64,000 nt of DNA from Vibrio sinaloensis DSM 21326 (GTDB lineage Bacteria; Pseudomonadota; Gammaproteobacteria; Enterobacterales; Vibrionaceae), in NCBI RefSeq assembly GCF_000189275.1, contig NZ_AEVT01000008.1, forward strand, positions 62,001 to 126,000, given 5' to 3'. Below are positions 46,569-56,058 of this stretch, in pieces; position 1 is the stretch's first letter; every line of letters begins with the position of its first letter. The position numbers and the translations under genes are program-made. The notes below the pieces were generated by a model, which was not told the DNA's origin, made no database searches, and was given only the letters and a program-made list of their open reading frames with translations.

Positions 46569-48194
46569 ATGAAAGAAAAGAATTATATATGGAAAACCAG
46601 TAGTGGAGCGCTTGCTGTACTACTGGTTTTACCGATCTTAGCGATATTCACGACCGCGGTCGGCGAAACAAATGAGCTGTTCTCTCATTTGATGTCGACG
46701 GTGATGCCAACGTATGCCTATAACACCGTTGTATTAGTGTTTGGTACGATGACTCTGGCACTTTTGTTTGGTATTCCTTCGGCTTGGTTTATGGCAATGT
46801 GCCGCTTGCCGAGCGAACGCATTTTGCAATGGGCTTTGGTACTCCCCTTAGCCATGCCGGGGTACATTGTCGGTTATATATTTACTGATTGGTTCGACTT
46901 TGCTGGCCCTGTTCAGATCCTTCTTAGAGAACTAACCGGTTGGGGGCCTGGCGATTATTGGTTCCCTGACATCCGTACACTTCCCGGCGCGATTATTGTC
47001 CTTGCTTTAGTTCTCTACCCATACGTTTACTTACTTTGCCGCGCGGCTTTTATGGAGCAAAACGTCTCCTTGTTGCAATCGGCTAGACTGCTTAAGTGTT
47101 CGCCTTGGGAGAGCTTTCGTCGCATTTCACTGCCGCTTATTCGACCGTCGATTGCTGTTGGCCTCTCGCTGGTTGCGATGGAAACGGTGGGCGATTTTGG
47201 CACAGTGAGTTACTTTGCCGTTAACACGCTCACTACGGCGGTATATGACACTTGGCTTGGCTATTCGAGCTTGACGGCAGCCGCGAAAATTTCAGCCATT
47301 ATGCTGGTAGTCGTGATCTTATTATTGAGTGCCGAACGATATAGCCGACGTAAGCAGAAGCTGTTTCAAAATCAGTTCAATAGTCGAGAAGATTTTCGCT
47401 ATCAACTAACGGGCTGGAAAAAATGGCTGGCCTTGACTTGGTGTTGGGGATTAGTGTGTGTCGCTTTTCTATTCCCGCTAGGTCAGCTCATTATTTACGC
47501 GTATAAGTATTTTGCGCAGAGTTGGACCGCTGAGTTTCGTGAGTATGCGCTGAACAGCTTGTATGTGTCTGTAACTGCGGCGTTCTTTGCTGTGCTAGTC
47601 GCACTTGTGGTGAACTTTTGTCAGCGAGTCAATCCGGGACGCAATAGCTTAGCCTTTATGCGCCTCTCTTCTATGGGATACGCGGTACCCGGTACTGTAC
47701 TTGCTATAGGCGTTATGGTTCCGGTGCTTTCCATGGACCATTTGGTGAACGATATAGCGAAGTGGATGGATTGGGGAAGACCGGGCCTGATTTTTTCTGG
47801 CTCGATGTTTGCGATTATTTTCGCCATGGTAGTCCGTTTCTCTGCGGTCGCTATTGGCAGTATTGAAAGTAGCTTGAGCAAGGTTTCGCCGTCTTTGGAC
47901 ATGGCTTCTCGCACCATGGGCTGCAATGCTAATAGCATGTTATGGCGAGTTCACTTCCCATTGATTCGTCGTGGTGCCCTTATTGCCGCTTTGTTGGTGT
48001 TTATTGAGTCGATGAAAGAATTAAATGCGGCCTTGCTATTACGTCCATTCAACTTTGAAACATTAGCCACCTATGTGTACAACTTCGCGTCTGATGAACA
48101 CCTAGAATTAGCTGCTATGCCAGCAGTATTGCTTGTGTTTGTCGGCTTAGTTCCCTTAGTTATCGTTAACCGTTCACTGGAGCATTCACACTGA
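46569..48194 (+). CDS. fbpB: Iron(III) ABC transporter permease FbpB
   Basis: 541 residues, with two fused BPD_transp_1 permease halves (about 50-265 and 325-535) and about twelve membrane segments. Each half has an EAA-type loop (SARLLKCSPWESFRRISLPL; ASRTMGCNANSMLWRVHFPL) that docks to the ATPase. It is typical of FbpB/FutB/HitB. The ribosome binding site is weak. The stop TGA overlaps the ATG of fbpC by one base. Confidence 0.95.
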   Translation: MKEKNYIWKTSSGALAVLLVLPILAIFTTAVGETNELFSHLMSTVMPTYAYNTVVLVFGTMTLALLFGIPSAWFMAMCRLPSERILQWALVLPLAMPGYIVGYIFTDWFDFAGPVQILLRELTGWGPGDYWFPDIRTLPGAIIVLALVLYPYVYLLCRAAFMEQNVSLLQSARLLKCSPWESFRRISLPLIRPSIAVGLSLVAMETVGDFGTVSYFAVNTLTTAVYDTWLGYSSLTAAAKISAIMLVVVILLLSAERYSRRKQKLFQNQFNSREDFRYQLTGWKKWLALTWCWGLVCVAFLFPLGQLIIYAYKYFAQSWTAEFREYALNSLYVSVTAAFFAVLVALVVNFCQRVNPGRNSLAFMRLSSMGYAVPGTVLAIGVMVPVLSMDHLVNDIAKWMDWGRPGLIFSGSMFAIIFAMVVRFSAVAIGSIESSLSKVSPSLDMASRTMGCNANSMLWRVHFPLIRRGALIAALLVFIESMKELNAALLLRPFNFETLATYVYNFASDEHLELAAMPAVLLVFVGLVPLVIVNRSLEHSH

Positions 48195-49225
48195 TGAGCT
48201 GTGCATTATCTATTCAAAACCTGACGTGTAAGTATGACCAAGAAACAACAGTGTTAGAGTCACTCTCGTTAGAAGTGGAACAAGGTGAGATAGTCTGCCT
48301 ATTGGGCGCTAGTGGCTGTGGCAAAACAACATTACTTAAAGCGATTGCCGGCTTGTTGCCACTCAGCTCTGGAACCATGAGCCTTAACTGTATGTTGATA
48401 GACGATGGTAAGAACTGGTTGCCGCCAGAGCAGCGTAATATTGGCATGATTTTTCAGGACTACGCACTTTTCCCTCATCTGACGGTCGCTCAGAATGTCG
48501 CGTTTGGCTTACGCGACTTGGCGCTAGATGAGCAGCAAGCGAAAGTGACCGAGATGCTCGAACTTGTGCATCTCAGTGGTTATGGTGATCGTTTCCCTCA
48601 TCAGCTTTCCGGTGGTCAACAGCAGCGAGTTGCGATTGCCCGCTCGCTGGCTTACAAACCGGATCTGCTGCTGCTTGATGAACCTTTCTCAAATATCGAC
48701 ACCCAAGTTCGCCATGAATTGATCAGTGAAATTCGCAAGATCTTCAAAAAGCAGGGTGTGACTGCAATTTTTGTCACTCACAGTCGTGAAGAGGCATTTG
48801 CATTTGCCGACAAAATGGCCGTCATGAACCATGGCGTGATTGAACAGTATGGAACCGCGAGTGAGCTTTATTACCAACCATCAAGCAAGTTTGTCGCAGA
48901 TTTCCTTGGCGGAGGGAGCTATTTGTCAGCAACCCGAGCGTCTGAATCTGAGTACGAAACACAGCTAGGTTTGGTTGAAGCGATTGCACAACATCATATT
49001 CAAATCGGTGAAGCGTGTGAATTGTTACTCCGACCACAGCATGTGCAGATTAGGGCTTCAGATGACAGCAGTGTCAAAGTGCTTGAACAACAGTTCATGG
49101 GAGACCATTGTCGCTATGTGATTGACGCTAGCGGCCATCGATTGCTAGCAAGCTCAACCGAGCCGTTAACTATTGGCCAACCAGTCTCAGTGAAAGTCGA
49201 GACGCAAGGTGTACTGGCGTTTTAA
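48194..49225 (+). CDS. fbpC: Iron(III) ABC transporter ATP-binding protein FbpC
   Basis: 343 residues. Walker A GASGCGKTT (36-44), signature LSGGQQQR, Walker B LLLLDEPFSN, then a C-terminal TOBE-like regulatory domain from about 245. It energises ferric uptake through FbpB and is translationally coupled to it by a TGATG overlap. The MalK/PotA subfamily is clear, and iron is inferred from the operon. Confidence 0.95.
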   Translation: MSCALSIQNLTCKYDQETTVLESLSLEVEQGEIVCLLGASGCGKTTLLKAIAGLLPLSSGTMSLNCMLIDDGKNWLPPEQRNIGMIFQDYALFPHLTVAQNVAFGLRDLALDEQQAKVTEMLELVHLSGYGDRFPHQLSGGQQQRVAIARSLAYKPDLLLLDEPFSNIDTQVRHELISEIRKIFKKQGVTAIFVTHSREEAFAFADKMAVMNHGVIEQYGTASELYYQPSSKFVADFLGGGSYLSATRASESEYETQLGLVEAIAQHHIQIGEACELLLRPQHVQIRASDDSSVKVLEQQFMGDHCRYVIDASGHRLLASSTEPLTIGQPVSVKVETQGVLAF

Positions 49226-49230
49226 GAGAT

Positions 49231-49257
49231 AAAAAAAGCCCGGCGTATCTGCCGGGC
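49231..49257 (-). terminator. Terminator at the end of the chitobiose cluster
   Basis: GCCCGGC pairs with GCCGGGC around GTATCT, with seven As on the left giving a T-run on the minus strand. It lies 40 bp past the mutase gene. On the plus strand it may also help end fbpC, but the T-run there is weak. Confidence 0.88.
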
Positions 49258-49297
49258 AAGCGTTCTTTACCTATAGGGTTGTAAGTGGTTAGCACAC

Positions 49298-50710
49298 TTA
49301 CAGTTGCAAGAACTCTTTCACTTGCAGAACCACCTGCTCAGCGGTTTCTTTATCTGCCATTTCTGCAAATATGCGTAGTAAAGGCTCCGTGCCAGAGAAG
49401 CGAGCTATCACCCAGCCGCCATTCTTGAAGTAGACTTTAGCGCCATCTTCATAGCTGACTTTATCGATTTCATACTCGAATTCTGGTAGCTGCTTTTCAA
49501 CGTAGATGCGATTGTAGAGCACTTCTTTTTGCGCTGGTTTAAAGGTGCAGTCGCCTTCCGCTGTGTACGCATAACCGTACTTTTCGTAAATTTCATCAAG
49601 CAATTCAGAGAGTTTTTTACCAGTTACAGATAGCATCTCGACGAGTAGGCTTGAGGCAAAGACGCCATCTTTGCCCTTGATATGACCACGAATGGTTAAA
49701 CCACCAGAGCTTTCACCGCCAATCAGCGAATCATCGGCTTCCATTTGAGAGCTGATGTGCTTGAATCCGACAGGCACTTCAAATGCGGTTTCACCATGAT
49801 CTGCCGCAATCTTGTCGAGAAGATGAGTTGTGGCGATATTACGCACAACAGAGCCTTTCCAACCTTTGTATTCCAGCAAGTAGTAATAGAGCAGAATAAG
49901 CACTTCATTTGGGTGAATGAAGTTACCTTTTTCATCAATGATACCTAAACGATCAGCATCTCCGTCCGTACCAATACCGATGTCGTAACCTTCAGCGGCG
50001 ACTAGGTGTTTCAGGCGATATAGCGTTGCGGCACTTGGTGAAGGCATTAAGCCACCGAAGTCAGGGTTCTTGCCGTCATTGATCACGTCAACGTCACAGC
50101 GACCATTGATCAGTACGGTTTGCAATGCGTTCTTCGCTACACCAAACATAGGATCAATCAACACGCGTAAGTTGGCTTTTTTGATCGCTTCGATGTCGAT
50201 AAAGTCGATGATCGAGTCAACAAACTCGTTCATTGGGTTAATCACTTCAACCAGCTTATCTTCAACCGCTTGTTCAAATTCGACCGACTTTACTTTAGCT
50301 AGCGTTAGTTGAGCGATTTGAGTTTCGATTTTTTCAGTGATGATTTCATCGGCGTCACGACCCCCTTCGATAAACACCTTGATCCCATTGTAGTCGGCAG
50401 GGTTGTGAGAAGCGGTGATGCAAGCCGAATAAGCGCAGTTCATCTCTTTCGCTTTGAACATTACGATAGGGGTTGGCACAAACTTATCAATAAAGCTGAC
50501 TTTGATAGCATTTGCTGCGAGAACTTCTGTAAACCAACGGCCGGCTTTATCGGATAAAAAGCGGCGATCGTAGCCGACAACGAAGCCTTTATCAGCCACG
50601 TTTTCGTTATTAATGATGTTGGCCAGTGCTTGGGCGACGAGTTGGACATTGTCTTTAGTAAACTCTTCGCCGATGAATGCGCGCCAGCCACCTGTTCCGA
50701 ACTTAATCAT
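49298..50710 (-). CDS. Phosphohexomutase family protein, probable GlcNAc-1-phosphate mutase of the chitobiose cluster
   Basis: 470 residues of the alpha-D-phosphohexomutase family. GTGGWRA (5-11), the phosphoserine loop ITASHNPADYNG with S101, the magnesium loop DGDADR, the sugar loop GGESSGG and the phosphate-binding RFSGTEP are all present. Position after the chitobiose phosphorylase suggests it converts GlcNAc-1-phosphate to GlcNAc-6-phosphate; general phosphoglucomutase activity cannot be excluded. AAAGGATG precedes the ATG. It is the last gene of the cluster, with a hairpin before it and a terminator after. Confidence 0.85.
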   Translation of the reverse strand: MIKFGTGGWRAFIGEEFTKDNVQLVAQALANIINNENVADKGFVVGYDRRFLSDKAGRWFTEVLAANAIKVSFIDKFVPTPIVMFKAKEMNCAYSACITASHNPADYNGIKVFIEGGRDADEIITEKIETQIAQLTLAKVKSVEFEQAVEDKLVEVINPMNEFVDSIIDFIDIEAIKKANLRVLIDPMFGVAKNALQTVLINGRCDVDVINDGKNPDFGGLMPSPSAATLYRLKHLVAAEGYDIGIGTDGDADRLGIIDEKGNFIHPNEVLILLYYYLLEYKGWKGSVVRNIATTHLLDKIAADHGETAFEVPVGFKHISSQMEADDSLIGGESSGGLTIRGHIKGKDGVFASSLLVEMLSVTGKKLSELLDEIYEKYGYAYTAEGDCTFKPAQKEVLYNRIYVEKQLPEFEYEIDKVSYEDGAKVYFKNGGWVIARFSGTEPLLRIFAEMADKETAEQVVLQVKEFLQL

Positions 50711-50733
50711 GGTTTCATCCTTTAAGTAAACAA

Positions 50734-50755
50734 AGAGCCTCTGAGTAGAGGCTCT
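50734..50755 (-). other. Intercistronic hairpin between chbP and the mutase gene
   Basis: AGAGCCTCT pairs with AGAGGCTCT around GAGT. On the minus strand it is followed by TTGTTTACTT, U-rich enough for partial termination. Confidence 0.7.
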
Positions 50756-50763
50756 GCTGACAA

Positions 50764-53172
50764 TTAACCGAGTACAACAACAACGTCATTGACGCTGCCA
50801 TCTGCTTGTACTGGAACTGCGTTACCAGTGATTAGCTCACCGTTAACTGTGATTGATTTGACACCTTTGCTTACTGAGCTTGGGTTCTCGACTTTGATGT
50901 TGTATGTCGCACCAAGCCACTGTCGAGTTACCTCGAAACCAGGCCAATCTGTAGGGATACATGGATCAATCGTTAAGCCATCAAAGCCTGTACGTACACC
51001 AAGGATAAAGTTGGTGACCGCAAAGTATGCCCAGCCAGATGTACCGGTTAGCCAAGGGTGGTTAGCTCGGCCATGATCTTGGTGGTCGCGTCCCATAATG
51101 AACTGTACGTATGAATACGGTTCTGCGATTCGTTTTTCGATGATGTCATTTTGGTTGTATGGGTTGAGTGCATCGTAGAACTTCATTGCACGGTCACCAC
51201 GACCAAGCTTCGCTTCCGCAACCCATGCCCATGGGTTAGGGTGGGAGAAGATCGCACCATTCTCTTTTACGCCTTGGTAAACGCGAGTCACAAAGCCGAT
51301 ATCATCATTCGGTGTTGCGAACGAAGGAGAATTCAGGTGTAAGCCATACTCTGAGAATAGGTTCTCGTCGACTGCGTCCATCGCTTTCTCACCGCGCTCT
51401 TGAGAGACCGCACCAGATAGCACTGCGAGTGTGTTGGACTCAAGGTGTACACGGCCTTCTGCTTGCTGCGCAGTACCGATTTTGTCACCATCTTTGGTTA
51501 GGCCACGGATGTACCAGCCACCTTCGTCATCCCAAAGGTGGGTTTCACAGGCTTCGCGAACGTTTGCTGCCATTTCGGTGTACTTTTCAACGTCTGCTTC
51601 TTTACCTAGATACTTGGCAAGGTCGATGAACTCTTGCAGTGCCCAGAAGTGTAAGAACGACACCATGGAAGACTCGCCCCCTCCTAGGTTTAGACAGTCG
51701 TTCCAGTCTGCTCGCAGGCCTTTACAGATACCCGTTTGGCCCACGTACTCCGCAGAGAAATCGAGCGCGGCTTTCATGTGGTCATAAACCGTGGCATCGC
51801 CACCGTCTGCGTATGGGATCAATTCGTCGAAGAAACTGTGCTCACCAGTTTCCATCACGTACTTACAAATGGTTGGTACTAGCCATAAATGGTCATCAGA
51901 ACAGGTGTCTTCAATGCCGTGGATCTTGTCCTCGTCCGATGGCGTAGGTACAACGGTTGGTGATTTAGATGGTTTAACGTCAGCTTTCTCTGGATCAAAC
52001 CAATCTGGATCGAAGAGGTGTAGACCGTAACCTGCTTTCACCTGACCACGCAGCAGGTCAACGATTCGCTTACGTGTCATTGCAGGGTTAGCGTGAGGAA
52101 CTGAGATCGCATCTTGCGCTGTATCGCGGTAACCCAGACCAGTACGACCACCCACTTCGATGAATGAAGCAAAGCGAGACCACACTACACACGTTTCTGC
52201 TTGGTATAGCGTCCAAGCGTTGATCATAGTGTCTAGGCCTTCGTTTGGTGACTTCACTTGGAACTTGTCACAGCGTTCATCCCAATGTGCTTTGATACCG
52301 GCGAATGCGTTGTCTACTTCTGCGAGGTCTTGGTACTTAGTACGCAGACGTTCACCGTTGCCTTTGCCAATACCTAGAATGTAGGCAAAACGCACCTCTT
52401 CACCCGGTTGGATAGTGAACTGTTTGTGCAGAGAGCCACAGTGGTTGTAACACGTTTGGGCAGTGTTAAAACATTGACCTTGTTCAACCGCTAACGGGTT
52501 TGCTTCATCGCGGTATAGGCCTAAGAAGCTGTCACGTTGACCGTCGTATGAATCTGGGTCAAACGTTGAAGCTAGGTAGTAGAAACCTTCGAAATCGTTG
52601 GTGTTGTAGTATAAGTCATACTCGATGACACCTTCGCGGTATTCTGTGCCAGCAGAATAGAGCGACATCTGATGGTTTTGATTGTCAGATTGAATGTGGC
52701 TGAATGAGAACTCAACAAATGAGAAAGCGCTGATCGTACGTGGTTTGTCAGAGGTGTTCTTGATCACCACATCCCAAATCTCTGCGTCTTCACCCTTAGG
52801 TACGAACAGTGTCTTGGTCGCAGTAATACCGCTGTATTCACATTTGAACTTTGAGTATGACAAGCCGTGACGAACTTCGTAGTTGGCTTCGTCTAGGCTT
52901 TTCGCAACAGGTTGCCAAGAGATTGACCAGTAATCACCCGTTTCATCATCGCGCAGGTAAACATAGTGCCCTGGGCGGTCAAACGTCGCGTTGGGGCGGA
53001 ATTTAGTAACACGGTTATATTCAGGTGAATTGTAGAAAGAGTACCCCCCTGCATTGTGAGAGATAACAGTACAGAACTTCTCTGTGCCTAAATAATTTGT
53101 CCATGGCGCAGGTACGTCTGGTCTAGTGATGACGTATTCACGATTGTCGTTATCGAAATAGCCGTATTTCAT
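50764..53172 (-). CDS. chbP: N,N'-diacetylchitobiose phosphorylase (GH94)
   Basis: 802 residues. It splits (GlcNAc)2 with phosphate to GlcNAc-1-phosphate and GlcNAc, saving ATP. The GH94 order is visible: N-terminal beta-sandwich (about 1-270), helical linker and an alpha/alpha barrel with WNDCLNLGGGESS; D492 is the expected proton donor, at the same position as in the characterised Vibrio proteolyticus enzyme. There is no signal peptide, so it is cytoplasmic. AAGGAAA lies before the ATG. The GH20 gene is upstream, 88 bp away across a small hairpin. Confidence 0.95.
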   Translation of the reverse strand: MKYGYFDNDNREYVITRPDVPAPWTNYLGTEKFCTVISHNAGGYSFYNSPEYNRVTKFRPNATFDRPGHYVYLRDDETGDYWSISWQPVAKSLDEANYEVRHGLSYSKFKCEYSGITATKTLFVPKGEDAEIWDVVIKNTSDKPRTISAFSFVEFSFSHIQSDNQNHQMSLYSAGTEYREGVIEYDLYYNTNDFEGFYYLASTFDPDSYDGQRDSFLGLYRDEANPLAVEQGQCFNTAQTCYNHCGSLHKQFTIQPGEEVRFAYILGIGKGNGERLRTKYQDLAEVDNAFAGIKAHWDERCDKFQVKSPNEGLDTMINAWTLYQAETCVVWSRFASFIEVGGRTGLGYRDTAQDAISVPHANPAMTRKRIVDLLRGQVKAGYGLHLFDPDWFDPEKADVKPSKSPTVVPTPSDEDKIHGIEDTCSDDHLWLVPTICKYVMETGEHSFFDELIPYADGGDATVYDHMKAALDFSAEYVGQTGICKGLRADWNDCLNLGGGESSMVSFLHFWALQEFIDLAKYLGKEADVEKYTEMAANVREACETHLWDDEGGWYIRGLTKDGDKIGTAQQAEGRVHLESNTLAVLSGAVSQERGEKAMDAVDENLFSEYGLHLNSPSFATPNDDIGFVTRVYQGVKENGAIFSHPNPWAWVAEAKLGRGDRAMKFYDALNPYNQNDIIEKRIAEPYSYVQFIMGRDHQDHGRANHPWLTGTSGWAYFAVTNFILGVRTGFDGLTIDPCIPTDWPGFEVTRQWLGATYNIKVENPSSVSKGVKSITVNGELITGNAVPVQADGSVNDVVVVLG

Positions 53173-53192
53173 GTTGATTTCCTTTTTACCAA

Positions 53193-53209
53193 GCTACCAC
53201 TTTGGTAGC
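53193..53209 (-). other. Hairpin in the GH20-chbP gap
   Basis: GCTACC pairs with GGTAGC around five bases, 21 bp before the chbP start codon. It has no T-run and may affect mRNA stability or initiation. Confidence 0.5.
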
Positions 53210-53260
53210 CAAAATATTAAAGCTAGTGAAAACCGCTAATGTGTGTCATTAGCTCTGTTA

Positions 53261-55171
53261 TTACTTCCAAGGTTGGCGATATTGGATGTTCTGTCTATCG
53301 AGGAGTGGCAAGTGTCCTTTTAGTCTCGATAGATAGTCGTGCCAATCTCGCTGAGATTTATTGGTCCAGCAGGCTTCGGCCATCGCTGTCAAACGAGGGA
53401 AAACCATGTAATCCATTCGTTGTTGGTTGGTGACAATCTCGCACCAAAGCGCGCATTGAATGCCGAGTATGCGTTTGCGAATAGGGTCAGATTCAGGTAC
53501 CTCCGCTAAAGGCTCATAGCAATAAGCACTTTCTAACGGGATGACGGCTGCCCAATCTACTCCTGGCTCTTCTGGTGCATAGTCCTGGGTCATGTCCAAG
53601 TAGGTGGATTGGCCTGGTTGCAAAATAACGTCGAAACCTTGTTTTGCGCAGTTCAAAGCCGCTTCTTCACTCAGCCAAGAGTAGATAACCGTATCTTTGC
53701 TGACTTTGTTTCCGTGCTGGGCTTCCTCCCAGCCAACCATGCGTTTGCCTAACTTACGTAGCTTTTGCTCGGCATAACGCAGCAAGTGCCCTTGAAGCTC
53801 TTTTGGGTTTTGATAGTGGTTGTCTGCCATGAGTTGTTGGCACGCAGGGCTATCAATCCAAACGCCATCTGGAACCTCATCGGCGCCAATATGAACCCAA
53901 GGAGAAGGGAATATCTCAGCCACTTCTTCCAGTACGGCATCAAGAAACTGATAGGTTCCCTCTAAAGCAGGTGACAGCACATTGTCGTTATAGTGCTGAA
54001 TGCTGCGATACACGGAGCTGTCTTGATGATCTTTTAGTAAATGCGGTAGCGACTTGATGGCTGCTCGGCAGTGGCCGGGAATATCAATCTCAGGGATAAC
54101 CGTGATGCCACGTTCACTCGCGTAAGCGATCACTTCTCGAACCTGTTCTTGAGTATAAAATCCGCCATAAACGCTATCTAAATGGCTGTATTGTGGTTCG
54201 AGTGGGGTACCTGCTCCTCGGTAGGCGCCAATCTGAGTCAATTGAGGAAAGGCTTTTATTTCTAATCGCCAACCTTCGTCATCCGTCAGGTGCCAATGGA
54301 AGGTGTTGAACTTGTAATGTGCAAGCTGATTAATCAGTCGTTTGACCCGCTCAATAGGGTGAAAGTGACGAGCGCAATCAAGCATCATGCCACGATACTT
54401 AAAGCGGGGTTTATCGGCGATTTTGATGTGTGGAACACGCAGATCTCCATCATGAACTTGAATGAGCTGGAGTAAAGTTGCGCTTGCGTGAACAAAGCCT
54501 ATGTTGGATGCTGCTTCAAGACGAATACCCGAGCCCGATACAGTTAGTTGGTACTCACCTTCATCTAGAGTTGGGTTGTTGCGATATAGAATGTCACTTT
54601 GGCCAATTGTCTTGGCTTGGAACTGAAATAAGCTTGCTAACTCTTGCTGCAACCAGGTCGCGGCTTTTTCTGCCAGTGCTGCCTGTAGAGTAATTTGGCT
54701 CGATGTCGATAGCTGAAAATACCCATCGTGTTGTTCGATAAAATTAGGCTTAGGAATCAAAGCCGTAACCGTTGTGCCGTTTGTCTCTGGTACTTGGCTA
54801 CGTTCACGAAACGGGGAGGCCAACACGATAGGAGTTACTTTTACTGAATGAGTCACCTTGCCACCATCCGCTAGGATCAGAGCATCCTTTAAACCATCGG
54901 TGTAAAAGCGTAGCGGAGCAGTGGCAATGCTGAACTCGCAATAATAATGTTGATTGGCAGTAAGCACGCTGGTCTGTGGTGTTACAGTACAAAAGCTGCC
55001 AACCTGTTCAATGCTGCCTTTGGTAAAGCTGTCCGGGAGAATAAAACGATCAATAATAAACTGCAGTTGCCAGTTGTTTAGATCTTGGTCCGTTAGGTTA
55101 TGAACAGTGAGGCCAAAGCGGCAAAATTGCTTCTGTTCAGATAACACGGCGAGTTCGACACGAAAGCTCAT
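53261..55171 (-). CDS. Cytoplasmic beta-N-acetylhexosaminidase (GH20)
   Basis: 636 residues from the ATG at 55171. An in-frame ATG at 55177 has GAGG only two bases before it, whereas the chosen one has eight-base spacing. The N-terminal part (about 1-235) holds a beta-domain and a GH20b domain; the catalytic barrel follows, starting KYRGMMLDCARHF, with the Asp-Glu pair D431-E432 in HIGADEVPDG. It releases GlcNAc from the non-reducing end of chitin oligosaccharides. There is no signal peptide, so it acts on imported sugar. It overlaps function with chbP. Confidence 0.92.
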   Translation of the reverse strand: MSFRVELAVLSEQKQFCRFGLTVHNLTDQDLNNWQLQFIIDRFILPDSFTKGSIEQVGSFCTVTPQTSVLTANQHYYCEFSIATAPLRFYTDGLKDALILADGGKVTHSVKVTPIVLASPFRERSQVPETNGTTVTALIPKPNFIEQHDGYFQLSTSSQITLQAALAEKAATWLQQELASLFQFQAKTIGQSDILYRNNPTLDEGEYQLTVSGSGIRLEAASNIGFVHASATLLQLIQVHDGDLRVPHIKIADKPRFKYRGMMLDCARHFHPIERVKRLINQLAHYKFNTFHWHLTDDEGWRLEIKAFPQLTQIGAYRGAGTPLEPQYSHLDSVYGGFYTQEQVREVIAYASERGITVIPEIDIPGHCRAAIKSLPHLLKDHQDSSVYRSIQHYNDNVLSPALEGTYQFLDAVLEEVAEIFPSPWVHIGADEVPDGVWIDSPACQQLMADNHYQNPKELQGHLLRYAEQKLRKLGKRMVGWEEAQHGNKVSKDTVIYSWLSEEAALNCAKQGFDVILQPGQSTYLDMTQDYAPEEPGVDWAAVIPLESAYCYEPLAEVPESDPIRKRILGIQCALWCEIVTNQQRMDYMVFPRLTAMAEACWTNKSQRDWHDYLSRLKGHLPLLDRQNIQYRQPWK

Positions 55172-55181
55172 AGACATGTCC

Positions 55182-56057
55182 TCAATAAAGATTGTGCTCG
55201 GGTTTACCCGCGAACATCAATGCGCCTTCAATCGCGTCAAATTGTGGCTCAACGATCCAGTTTTGTACGGGCGGTGATAACCACGCCTTGATGCGTTCAG
55301 CAATGCTGCCCATGAGGCAAATTCGATTAGCACCCTTACGGTTGAGTGCGATAAGAAACATTTCAATATCAGCAGCAGTTTGTTTCAACATGCTGATGGC
55401 TAAGCGATCACCTTGGCTAGCATGCTGGAAAATGGCGGGAGAAAACTGACCGTAGTCTCTAGGTAGAGCAGTCTTAGACCACTCGACAATCTGGTCGACA
55501 TCGTGATTGAAATGGGCAAGAACATGTTCAGCCAGTGGTGTTTTGTCTAAGATATCGTCCGCGGTTAACAGCACTTGCTGTATTAGTCTGAGTCCCATTA
55601 CTGCGCCGCCGCCTTGGTCAGAAATTGGAAACTCTCGTCCGCCAACAACGTGCTGCTTTGAGCCGCTTAAGTAGATGCCACATGAACCAGTACCCGCGAT
55701 CATGATTGCGCCATCATCACCATTATGAGCACCAATACATGCGCCGTAAGCGTCGGTATTGAGTACCAGAGAAGCAAACGGGTGTGGCTGGGCCATAAAC
55801 TCGTGCCAAGCTGATTTTTGTTCTGCCCCGGCTAATGCTAGCCCGACATGCATTTGGTTAAAGCTTGCGCTGCTTAACCCACCTTGCTGCGCGGCCAGTG
55901 AAATGGCCTCAATGATGGAGCTCATCGCCAAATCAACGCCAAGCAAGATGTTGGCACTACCACTTTTACCCTCGCCAATCAGTTGGCTGTGTTGATCGCG
56001 AATGCGTGCGCGACAAGATGTGCCTCCACCATCAATACCCACGTAATACAGTGTCAT
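55182..56057 (-). CDS. gspK: Glucosamine-specific kinase GspK (BadF/BadG/BcrA ATPase family)
   Basis: 291 residues from the ATG at 56057 (MTLYYVGIDGGGTSCRA); the longer open frame runs antisense-like through the upstream GH9 gene's other frame and is rejected. Phosphate-binding motifs are GIDGGGT (8-14), IAGTGSCG and SDQGGGA of the ASKHA fold. The V. cholerae homologue phosphorylates glucosamine, using ATP, to GlcN-6-phosphate. It starts one base after the GH9 stop and ends ten bases before the GH20 start, so the three enzymes are tightly coupled. Confidence 0.9.
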   Translation of the reverse strand: MTLYYVGIDGGGTSCRARIRDQHSQLIGEGKSGSANILLGVDLAMSSIIEAISLAAQQGGLSSASFNQMHVGLALAGAEQKSAWHEFMAQPHPFASLVLNTDAYGACIGAHNGDDGAIMIAGTGSCGIYLSGSKQHVVGGREFPISDQGGGAVMGLRLIQQVLLTADDILDKTPLAEHVLAHFNHDVDQIVEWSKTALPRDYGQFSPAIFQHASQGDRLAISMLKQTAADIEMFLIALNRKGANRICLMGSIAERIKAWLSPPVQNWIVEPQFDAIEGALMFAGKPEHNLY

Positions 56058-56058
56058 G